From Rhizophagus irregularis (Eukaryota > Glomeromycota > Glomeromycetes > Glomerales > Glomeraceae): a stretch of DNA of 64,000 nt. The DNA is taken from assembly GCF_026210795.1 (NCBI RefSeq), contig NC_089443.1, positions 248,001-312,000 on the forward strand. The letters are read 5' to 3'. Below are positions 11,091-20,592 of this stretch, piece by piece. The first letter of the stretch is position 1, and every line of letters begins with the position of its first letter. Under the pieces are notes generated by a model. The model did not search any database, was not told where the DNA came from, and was given only the letters and a program-made list of their open reading frames with translations. The position numbers were made by a program, and so were the translations under genes.

Positions 11091-11091
11091 A

Positions 11092-11197
11092 ATTTTTAGT
11101 TTAACGTCCTCTCCCTTCTATTTTTGAAAATTTCAAAGGTAATTTAAATACATATGTTTACAATTTTAAACTATCCTCCTCTCTTCTAAAATTGAGT
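11092..11197. mobile_element. Tourist-like MITE, left part, split by insertion
   Basis: This piece plus 12722-12826 aligns along its length with the MITE at 48951-49229 in reverse orientation. The outer left terminus is eroded. The 1.5 kb transposon 11198-12721 sits in the middle. Confidence 0.7.
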
Positions 11198-12721
11198 CCC
11201 TATAAAAAATATGTATACGGAAAGGATACGTTTTGTATACATTTTATGTACGTTTCTATAGATTCCGTATACAAATTCCGTATATTTAATAAGTAATTCA
11301 TTTTTGAACATTTTTTTAAAAAACTAATGTATAAAAAATGTATACGGAAAAAATTAATCATGCGGAATGTATACGGAATTTTTAAACTTAATATTTTTAG
11401 AAGATAATTTTACAAAAATTCCGTATCATAACACGAGATCACATGATTGTTTATTGTTTTGTTATGATACGTTTTTTGTTTTTTTATATAAACCCTTACT
11501 TTGATGAGTTTGATCTTCCGATCTTCCTTTCTGTCTTTCCTTTCCTTTCTCTTTCTCTTGTCTTATTTTTGTTATTTTTTCTAAATTTTTCTTCTTTCTT
11601 CGTCACCACTTTTAAAAATAATTTTTTTTTCGTACCTCACTTTAAAAAATTTTTTTTTCGTCACTCTCCTTTGAAAAAAAATTTTTTTTCATCACTCCCT
11701 TAAAAAAAAAATTTTTTCTTTTATTCCCACTCTTCTTTTTTTAAAAAAAAATTTCTTCTTTCTATTTCTATTTCCTCTTTATAAAAAAATTTTTATTTTT
11801 CTAACTTTGACGTCCTCCCTTTAAAAAAAATTTTTTTTTAACTTTCCTAACTTCGTTATCTCTCTTTTTAAAAAAATATTTTTTTTGGTTTATTCTTTAT
11901 TCCCCTTTCTTCTTTATTTATATTTAATTTCATAGGCCAGCAGATTTTTTTTGTGAGAATATTCAGTTTCTTTTTTTTTTTTTTTTTGTAGATCAGTTTG
12001 GGAGTCCTTTTCTTTTTGTAGGATGATTCAGGATTTTTTTCTTTTTTTAGGTCAGTTCAAATTTTTTTGTTTTTTTGTAAGTTGGGTTCAGATTCTTTTC
12101 TTTTTGTAGGTTGTTTCAGTTTTGTTGCTTCAGAGTCTTCTTTTTTTGTAGGTCAGTTTTGGATTTATTTTGTTGTTTTGGTTTCTTTTTCATTAGACGC
12201 CTCATAATTCTTTTCTTTTATGTAGGTCAGACATTCTGGAGTTCTCTTTCTTTTTTTGTAGGAATGCTGACCTTTGGTGACTTGGACGATTGCAGATGGG
12301 GGTTTTGTTTCCAATCTTTTTTTTTTGTTCTTTTAGGTTGTTTGACTACAAATGAACCTGATAATTTAGGTTGCAATAGGTGGTTTTAATAAAGAGGGAA
12401 TTTTCATAATGTATTTGTACTTTGTTTATTTTTTATTTTTTATTTAATTTAATAAAGTGAAATTAGATTTATGTAAATACAATTATAGTAAACTGTAATA
12501 CAAATAGTAAATTCAGTGACCAAATCGTATAAATTTCGTGATAAAATCAGTGATCAAATCATGTAAATTCCATATAAATCCCGTGCAAATTCCGTATCCA
12601 AACCATATTTTTGGTGATACGGAATTGTGCATTTTTCCGTATATTATTATGATACGTTATTTCTAAGGAAAAAAAATCGTATAAAAACTTTATAAAAAAC
12701 GTATACAATTTTTTTATAGGG
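11198..12721. mobile_element. Non-autonomous DNA transposon, CCCTATAA family, copy 2
   Basis: This is 1524 bp, nearly identical to 3177-4697 but inverted. It has the same CCCTATAA ends and the same pyrimidine/purine-biased core (about 11490-12360). AGT precedes and follows it. Comparison with the intact MITE at 48951 shows that it interrupts that MITE, which independently fixes the boundaries and the 3 bp target duplication. No transposase is encoded. Confidence 0.85.
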
Positions 12722-12826
12722 AGTGGTACCAAATATTTCCAATTTTACCAAAAATTTTCGTCATGTTTGTTTAATTTATTCTCTAAACAGAAAGGACGTT
12801 AAATTAATATTTAGTTTAAAATGGCC
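12722..12826. mobile_element. Tourist-like MITE, right part
   Basis: Continuation of 11092-11197. It ends ...AAAATGGCC followed by TTAA, the terminus of the GGCCATTCCAA family. Confidence 0.7.
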
Positions 12827-13410
12827 TTAATATGAAAAATAAAACTATGGAAGATACATATTTTTCTAATTTCTTTATTCTAACTAATTGAATATATATA
12901 GAAATAAAAAGAAATAATAATGAATTTTTTCTTTTTTTTTTAAAAAAAAAGAAAAATATTAAAATAAAATACAAGTAAATGATACTAATTATTATGTAAC
13001 ATATTTTTCACTTTACTAAATTAATCACAATTTCATAATAATCAATTTTTTTTACGTCTATATTTTTACGTATTGCGTTCGTCATCTTTCACTTACCATC
13101 TGTGAAGGAGCTGGTTGCGGATCTAATACATAAAGTTTTGAAGCTTAAAGTAGATTTAAATAAATATTTTTTATATAAAGATGAATGATAAAATGAAAAT
13201 GTTTGAAACATCATAACATAAATTCTAAAAGTAGCTGTATTTTTAATATTATAACTTTAAAACAAGAGTTACATCATCTTCAGTAATGTCAATATATCCA
13301 TATTTATTACAATCTTCTTTGAAATCTATATCGTGATACGTTTAGAATAGTCTCCATATAAATAATTTAACACGAAACCACGTGCCGTAATATATGAACC
13401 CCGTGATATT
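12827..13410. other. AT-rich intergenic stretch
   Basis: No convincing gene. On the minus strand at about 13250-13335 a short open piece (with YGYIDITEDDVTLVLKL) reads like decayed coding sequence, but I cannot assign it. Confidence 0.3.
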
Positions 13411-13957
13411 GGGTGTGCGGTCAACTATGTAAATATAAATATTTTTTAGAGTTTAAATTTGATAAACGAAATTTTCATAAATTACTATAAAAAGTGGCCT
13501 CTTTATTAAGTATTTTGACATTTATTAGTTTCTCCAAACTATATTTACAAAAGTTACGAAGCTTTTTTTTATATTCAGTTAACTAGTAAGTTATTTTGCA
13601 ATTGAACTTTAAATAGTTTGTCTATCTTGAGGTCTGATTTTTTTAAGAATTTTATTGTTAATGCAAGAAATGACCTCGTAACTTTGTTAATATAATCGTA
13701 TCCTCAAACTTTATATGTTTTTTTTTCAGAATTGTTAAAGCTGACATCCAATTGAACATGAAATATAAATATATATAAGGGTGGTAAAATCATGTTGTAT
13801 TAATGCTTTGCTAAATTAATATCATTTGCATTATCATTATTACATTATAGAAATTAATTGATATATTGTTATTTATTATTAAAAAAAATTTCAATTAATA
13901 ATTTTTTATATATAAACAGATAACTTGACTTTTGATTTACATGTTGACCGCGCACCC
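13411..13957. mobile_element. Putative DNA transposon with inverted termini
   Basis: GGGTGTGCGGTCAACTATGTAAAT at 13411 is matched by the complement of ATTTACATGTTGACCGCGCACCC ending at 13957. That is about 23 bp of imperfect inverted repeat enclosing 500 bp of AT-rich, non-coding sequence. I could not define a clear target duplication. The inverted repeat is certain; the transposon reading is inference. Confidence 0.55.
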
Positions 13958-14010
13958 ACTTTTATAATAGACAAGTGATATTAATGTACATCACGTGGCA
14001 TAACGCCCGG

Positions 14011-15222
14011 TAGTGTTTCGATCCGTTGCCGGGTTCAACCGGATAAACCCGGATAATTTTTTTTTTTAGGTATCCGGATAATTACGGTTTTTACCCGGAT
14101 AAATATCCGGATAAAAAATGGTCGGATTGACCCGGAATCCGGATAAAAAATAAAAAAAAAATTTAAAAAAATTTAAATCATAACATTTCATATATTTTCA
14201 GATGAGTTAAAATATTATATATGATTACTTTAAATATTTTTTTTTATTGTTTTAATTATTCGTTAACCACAAGGAAAAATTTTAAGTTATGTCACAAGAT
14301 TTGTCACATAATTTGAATTTAATATATTAAATTCGCGGCATTTATTATTGATTTGTTTTCAGATATAATGTGTTCTGTGGGTGGTGTTATTCCATGCTTA
14401 ACAACAGATCCATCATATTTATAACTTTTTGTACATTTTCTCCATTATCTGATATAAACTGACAATATGCACGTATTTCTCCATTTTCACTTTGTTTTCT
14501 AACAAAATATTCCCATACCCAACTCACTTTTGTTTGTGGTTTAGTCATTGTAGTAGTTAGTTTAAAGGGATTTGGATTATTTGATATTTGACTTGTTAAT
14601 TCAAGTACAGTTAACTTATTTTACTAGCACTTATCATCCTTTATTTTCCAAGTGTCCTAGATAATTTTTTAGGTCATCCTCTTTTTAGTATTAGAGCAAT
14701 TTCTGTAACTTCATCACTGGACTCTTCATTTTCACTTAGAGTAATATAATCTTGAACGTTACTGTTTTCCATAATTTTATGAATTATTTTCCACTATTCA
14801 AAAATATGTTTCAAGTGAAATTACAAAAAAATCCAAGAAAATGATTACAGTATTTATTTATTTTGGTTAGGGCTTAGGACTACATTAACTAACTGTACTT
14901 AAATTTATAAATAAAAAAATAAATGCTATAAATAAATTTTTATATCAATCCCACGAAATTTAATTGTCATAAATTTAATAAATGCCACGAATTTAGTAGT
15001 TAATTAAATGCCATATATTTAATTAATTAAATGCCACATTAAATTAAATGAATGCCACGAATTTTATTTATTAAAAATGAAAAAAATTTAAATAATTTTA
15101 TCCGGATTTCGGTTTCTACCCGGATATATCCAGATTTTTATCCGAGTCGGATAATCCGGATAGAAACCGGATATTTTTTTTAATTTATCCGGATGACGGT
15201 TTCTGCCCGGATCGAAACACTA
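14011..15222. mobile_element. hAT element, internally deleted, with 8 bp target duplication
   Basis: The element is 1212 bp with perfect 14 bp inverted ends (TAGTGTTTCGATCC) and identical 8 bp flanks ACGCCCGG at 14003-14010 and 15223-15230. Both subterminal regions are crowded with CCGGATA motifs, the usual pattern of hAT transposase binding sites. A remnant of a BED finger transposase lies inside on the minus strand. TAGTG-type ends and an 8 bp duplication are diagnostic of hAT elements. Confidence 0.93.
14370..14770 (-). pseudogene. BED-finger hAT transposase, amino-terminal relic
   Basis: Read on the minus strand from the ATG near 14770, an acidic start (MENSNVQDYITLSENEESSD) is followed by stops and frame slips. 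A later piece reads VSWVWEYFVRKQSENG and AYCQF, the opening W-x-Y-F and first cysteine of a BED zinc finger. The rest of the transposase is gone, which explains why the enclosing element is non-autonomous. Confidence 0.6.
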
Positions 15223-15230
15223 ACGCCCGG

Positions 15231-15686
15231 CATTACAAATTTGGCTGAAATTAAGCATGTGTCGTAATTTTGAGCCGTTAATCCGAAATTAAAACTACGA
15301 CTCAAGTTGTAATCATAATGCCGTAGTTGTTACGGCCAGCAACACTATCATCAATATAACTTTTAATGATTAAAGGTAGTTTTTGATTTTCGAAATAGAT
15401 TAAAAAAAATCTCTTAGATGCATAAAATTTTTCGTACTCATAACTACTCTCATTAAAGAAATTTTCTTTTATGATCAATTTTTTTTTTTTGTAAAAAGGA
15501 TTTTTATTTAACGTGACAAAAATTAATTTCAATAAATTTTATGATATATTAATATACTGTATTTTTCATGAAATATATGAAATTGGAGTTGAAATTGAAA
15601 CAAATGCTAGTAACTTAAAATTTTACGATCATAAATCGGTTGAATAATTATTTTGTTCGCATGAAATTTAAAATTTTCTTAGATTT
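15231..15686. other. 3' flank of kinase copy 2
   Basis: No gene. The sequence at 15490-15650 matches the 3' flanks of copy 1 (6085-6140) and copy 4 (32876-32960). Confidence 0.45.
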
Positions 15687-17104
15687 TTAAACAAATTTTA
15701 AAAATGTCCTTTGTTTAGAAATGAATTTCAACTGTTGGTTTGTCTTAATATTAGTCGTCAATTTTAGTTTATTCCAATCTTCAATGCTAAGTTTTTGAGA
15801 AAGAGATTGTGAATAATCAAGTCGTTTACTAGTAAGCAAATTTTGTGATTTTTTCAGGGGTATTAAATTTGTAGCAAATTCTGCTAATCGTGCTTTCCAT
15901 TTGTCTTCCCGTTCCTGACTAAATGCTTCTTTAATTTCTAGCTGACGATCCTCACTAAGTTCGGATTTTAGACTATAAAAAGTTTCAAATAAATTTTTAA
16001 ACTGGTTAGATAACTCCCTGGCTGTTGGACGATTGGTAGGAATAGGATCCCAACAACGTTTCATTAATTCAGCATATGGTTCAGATGTATATTCTGGAAT
16101 TTGTGGACGTTGACCATAACAAATGGCCAAAAACAAATTATCATCAAATTCTCTATCAACAAAAGGTGGTTCACCACTAATCAATTCTGACATTATCATT
16201 CCAAACCCATAAATATCTGCTGCTTCAGTGAATTCTTTACCAAGTAAAACCTCTGGTGCGACTAATGGTAAGACACCATATAGTGTTTTATCTGTAGAAC
16301 TTTGATCCATAGGACGACACAGACCAAAATCTGAAATTACTGAATCGCTGATAGTATTATCAAAGTAAATTGTACTCAAGATGTTGCCACTGTGGAGATC
16401 CTTGTGGTAGTATTTTGAATCATGAACACATACTAGTCCAGAGCTAATTCTTCTTAATATCTCTATGATGATTTTCCAAGTTAGATTACTGTATTTTTTT
16501 TTGATGATTTTCCTTAGATCACCACCATTTTTGAATTCAGTAACAATAGCGTATTCTCCATTTTGCGGATCACATGTCACTCCATAAATTTGAACAGTTT
16601 CAATACAATCTGCTGCATCATTCATTTTTAAATTAAAATTAACCTGCAATATATTTAATTTATTTTGTGTGAATAACAATTTTTATTCTCAAAAATATTC
16701 ATACATAAAAAAATTACCTCATTCAAGAAATCTGAGCTGACATTAATCGCATTCTGAAATTTCTTTACCGCCACTTCCTTTTTATTTTCTCGTCGCCATT
16801 CTGATTTATTAAAGTCCCAAGCTTGTTCATCCTTGATTGGACCATCTTTCCAAATAACTTTATAAACACTCCCAAACCCACCATGAGCAATAAGTTCAAT
16901 ATTTTCAAGATTTGAGTATTCAATCCATTCAATTAATTCCCATTCATATGTTGCATTGAGTTGTGAATTTTGAATAAGTTTGTCAAGATTTGAATCACCA
17001 CTAGTCCAATGTATAAAATTATTGCGGAAATGTACAGAGTTGCACGGTTTGCAATAATCAGAAAAATTAGAAATTTTTTGATAACATTCTTGACAGATGT
17101 ACAT
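15687..17104 (-). CDS. TKL-like protein kinase, copy 2, intact
   Basis: Two exons, 17104-16718 and 16643-15687, flank a 74 bp phase-0 intron (GAG then GTAATT; TTGCAG then GTT), giving 447 residues. Residues 4-21 form a C-x2-C...C-x2-C module (C4, C7, C18, C21). A WTSGDSNLDKLIQ motif follows. The kinase domain has the glycine loop HGGFGSVYK (about 74-82), VAVKK with K114, HKDLHSGN (D211), DFG (D234), APE (258-260) and CWDPIPTNRP, so every catalytic element is present. The HKDLHSGN form and sequence style fit the tyrosine-kinase-like family expanded in Glomeromycotina. A serine/threonine or dual-specificity cytosolic role is likely; substrates are unknown. The carboxyl end reads KLTTNIKTNQQL and runs about 22 residues past its paralogues. 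It is the best candidate for a functional member of the single-intron set. Confidence 0.9.
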
Positions 17105-17167
17105 CCTTATTAATTTTTATTTTGAAACTATCTAGAAAGTAAATTTAATATTCTTGTAATAGGCTTA

Positions 17168-17406
17168 CATCAGGAATTTTTTTCCGTTTAAAATCCACAT
17201 GGAAATCCACATCAAATACTGTGGAAATATATGGAAATCTAAATAGTTCCAGTATTTTCCGAATACCCTGTGACGAAACACGTGGTATTTTCAGCATAAG
17301 TCCACGAAATTCGGTGTGGATCCATGTAGGATATTGGGAATGTGTGGAATTCTGAGCAAACCCACGTGGAATTACATGGACCGACCCACCTAAAAACTTC
17401 CTGATG
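17168..17406. mobile_element. CATCAGG MITE, complete copy
   Basis: The element is 239 bp with inverted ends CATCAGGAA...TTCCTGATG and TA on each side. It is rich in CCACATGGAA-type palindromic words. It lies just upstream of kinase copy 2; a partial relative is at 10961-11090. Confidence 0.7.
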
Positions 17407-17639
17407 TATTTGATCTCAAAAAAAAAAAAAATTTCGAATAGAATAAATTTAAATTTACACAATGAAAGTTGGTTATATGAATAAAAAAGATTTACATGTG
17501 GCATGACTAATTGCCAATAATCTTATCCGACAAGTGCACGTTTTTGAATATATAGAATAATTTGCCTTACACAAAAGCTCGTCACGTTTTTCACGCACTA
17601 GGGATGATCATTACTATAAAACTAGAATATGCGATTTGC

Positions 17640-17658
17640 TGGGGGACTTCGTCCCCCA
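17640..17658. other. GC-rich perfect hairpin
   Basis: TGGGGGAC-TTC-GTCCCCCA is an 8 bp perfect stem with a three-base loop, very GC-rich for this region. It is not followed by a T-run. Function unknown. Confidence 0.6.
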
Positions 17659-17741
17659 AATATAACATTTATAATTAAAAAAATTCTTTGATATAAATAA
17701 ATTGAATTGTTACCGAATAATAAAATTTTATTATAATTAGA

Positions 17742-18060
17742 CCCTATAAAAAATCATGTTTTAATAAGATTTATACAATTTTTTCTTAAAAATAATGTAT
17801 CTAAACTATATATAAGGATATAGGAAAATGCACAATTCCATATCACAAAAATGCACCATTTGTATGATTGACCATAATTTATACTGAATTTATATTGATT
17901 TGATCAAAGAAATTACATAATTTGAGCATAAAATTTACAAGAATTGGTCAATGAATTTACTGCTTAAATTATAATTATTAATATTAGTTGCATTTATATG
18001 AATTTAATTTTAAATAATAATATTTTATTAAATTATTAAATCAAATAGTATCATGTGATT
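17742..18060. mobile_element. Decayed fragment of the CCCTATAA transposon
   Basis: It starts CCCTATAAAAAA and then follows 3177-3450 with many substitutions (GGAAAATGCACAATTCC, TTTGATCA, GAATTTACT). The other end is missing. Confidence 0.65.
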
Positions 18061-18159
18061 ATAATTAGCCAATAATATAAATTAATTTTTATAATTTAAA
18101 ATAATGACATAAGCTGTAATAAGTGTTCTAAAGTTAATACAGCTACAAAAAAATGAAAT

Positions 18160-19618
18160 CTTATGAAAACAAATATTCAAGTAGTTTCAACCTGCCTGAA
18201 CAACTTTCAATTAATAAATAAAGTTGATTTCATTTGCCCAAAGTGGAAATATTACGCTCTAAGTTAAAAAAACAGAAAAGAGAGTTAATATCATCAAGAA
18301 AAATGCAATTTTCTCTAAGCACTACACCTACATTCATGAAAATTAATATTGAAGTTGTTTCAATCTACCTGAACAACTTTCAATTAATAAATAAAGTTGA
18401 TTTCATTTGCCCAAAGTGGAAATATTACGCTCTAAGTTAAAAAACAGAAAAGAGAGTTAATATCATGCAATTTTCTCTAAGCACCACACCTACATTCATG
18501 AAAATTAATATTCAAGTTGTTTTAACCTGCCTGAACAACTTTCAATTAATAAATAAAGTTGATTTCATTTGTCTAAAGTGGAAATATTACGCTCTAAATT
18601 AAAAAAACAGAAAAGAGAGTTAATATCATCAAGAAAAATGCAATTTTCTCTAAGCACTACACCTACATTCATGAAAATTAATATTCAAATAGTTTCAACC
18701 TGCCTGAACAACTTTCAATTAATAAATAAAGTTGATTTCATTTGCCCAAAGTGGAAATATTACGCTCTAAGTTAAAAAAACAGAAAAGAGAGTTAATATC
18801 ATCAAGAAAAATGCAATTTTCTCTGAGCACTACACCTACATTCATGAAAATTAATATTCAAGTAGTTTCAACCTGCCTGAACAACTTTCATTTAATAAAT
18901 AAAGTTGATTTAATTTGCCCAAAGTGGAAATATTACGCTATAAATTAAAAAACAGAAAAGAGAGTTAATATCATCAAAAAAAATGCAATTTTCTCTAAGC
19001 ACTACACCTACATTCATGAAAATTAATATTCAAGTGGTTTCAACCTGCCTGAACAACTTTCAATTAATAAATAAAGTTGATTTCATTTGTCTAAAGTGGA
19101 AATATTACGCTCTAAATTAAAAAACAGAAAAGAGAGTTAATATCATCAAGAAAAATGCAATTTTCTCTAAGCACTACACCTACATTCATGAAAATTAATA
19201 TTCAAGTTGTTTTAACCTGCCTGAACAACCTTCAATTAATAAATAAAGTTGATTTCATTTGTCTAAAGTGGAAATATTACGCTCTAAGTTAAAAAACAGA
19301 AAAGAGAGTTAATATCATCAAGAAAAATGCAATTTTCTATGAGCACTACACCTACATTCATGAAAATTAATATTCAAGTAGTTTCAACCTGCCTGAACAA
19401 CTTTCATTTAATAAATAAAGTTGATTTCATTTGCCCAAAGTGGAAATATTACGCTCTAAATTAAAAAACAGAAAAGAGAGTTAATATCATCAAGAAATGC
19501 AATTTTCTCTAAGCACTATACCTATATTCATGAAAATTAATATTCAAGTGGTTTCAACATGCCTGAACAACTTTTAATTAATAAATGAAGTTGATTTCAT
19601 TTGGCCAAAGTGGAGATT
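18160..19618. repeat. Satellite-like tandem array, ~163-174 bp unit, about 8.5 copies
   Basis: The unit contains AAAGTGGAAATATTACGCT, AACAGAAAAGAGAGTTAATATC, CACCTACATTCATG and CCTGCCTGAACAACTTTCA. The marker GGAAATATTACGCT recurs near 18246, 18419, 18582, 18753, 18926, 19096, 19270 and 19443, and the array ends in a degraded copy near 19600. Copies differ by scattered substitutions and small deletions such as loss of CAAGAAAA. Three identical-looking 68-codon ORFs are by-products of the repeat. Confidence 0.95.
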
Positions 19619-20205
19619 ATAGTATATTTGGAAAAAGAAGTTTAATTTAAAAAAATTTTATATAAAAAATAAATGTAATATAAAAATTAAGAACTGAGAT
19701 GATAAAAATTTGAAAATGACCTGACATAAATTTTTAATTAATTTTTTCATTAATTATAAATTCAAGTAGTTTAAAAATAAAAATAGTAAGAAAAAATATT
19801 TTTTATGAAATATCACATTATTTTCTAAAAAAAATACACTTAAATACACTTATAAATTTAATTTGTGATTATGTAATATCCAAATATTTAATCTTACAAA
19901 TAGAAAAAAATGTAAAAAAATTTATAAAAAAAGAAAAATTTTTGAAAAAAATTTTCGTCTAACACTTTTTTATTTTGATTATCACAAGATCTACATGATC
20001 ATCTACACGTTTCAATTTTTTTAACGAAAAAGAAATATATTTGAATCTATTTTTATTGAAAATCAATAAAGATCAACAAAATCAAATACAAATATAAAAC
20101 TTATTGTTTGATGCCTCAAGTTAATATGTAGCGAAAGTGGCACAAAAATGAATATTTTGTAATTTTATTCTAATGATATCAAAGAAGCAATATTGCAATA
20201 ACAAC
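19619..20205. other. AT-rich intergenic stretch
   Basis: I see nothing recognisable between the satellite and the microsatellite. Confidence 0.5.
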
Positions 20206-20317
20206 GTCTATAGCTATATAGCTATTGCAATTGCAATTGCAATAGCAATAGCAATAGCAATAGCAATAGCAATAGCAATAGCAATTGCAATTGCAATTAG
20301 CAATATATATAGCTATA
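20206..20317. repeat. (GCAATA)n microsatellite inside a quasi-palindrome
   Basis: About eight GCAATA hexamers are flanked on both sides by GCAATTGCAATTGCAAT-type sequence and then by ATATAGCTATA. The whole can fold into a long hairpin with TATAGCTATA and TTGCAATTGCAA arms. Confidence 0.85.
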
Positions 20318-20592
20318 TAAAATTGAATCAAAAAAGTTCACATTGAGCATTTCCGAAATTATGAAAAAATGCATGTAGATCGTATGACAAACTACAAATT
20401 AAGCGAAAAAGTGAATAAATTTGGAAGATGATCGTCAGAAATTTATCATCCAAAAGCATACTATCGCTAATTAGGTGATTCAAAAATAAAAAACTTCTTC
20501 TTCTTTGTATTCAAGACCATTTTTACTGCGGAATTTTTAAAGGAAAAAGTTCAATTTTAAGAGTAAGTTTATTAAGTTTTAACTTGTTCGAG

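Noticed and set aside
15302-15532. 76-codon minus-strand ORF after the hAT element
   Set aside because: It lies in the duplicated kinase 3' flank and is not open in the other copies.
17145-17504. 119-codon minus-strand ORF
   Set aside because: It is read through the CATCAGG MITE and its flanks; no family resemblance.
18234-18948. Three similar 68-codon ORFs
   Set aside because: They are generated by the satellite repeat unit and lack ATG starts in part.
18160-19618. CRISPR-like array
   Set aside because: Repeats are contiguous and about 170 bp long without unique spacers, and the genome is fungal.
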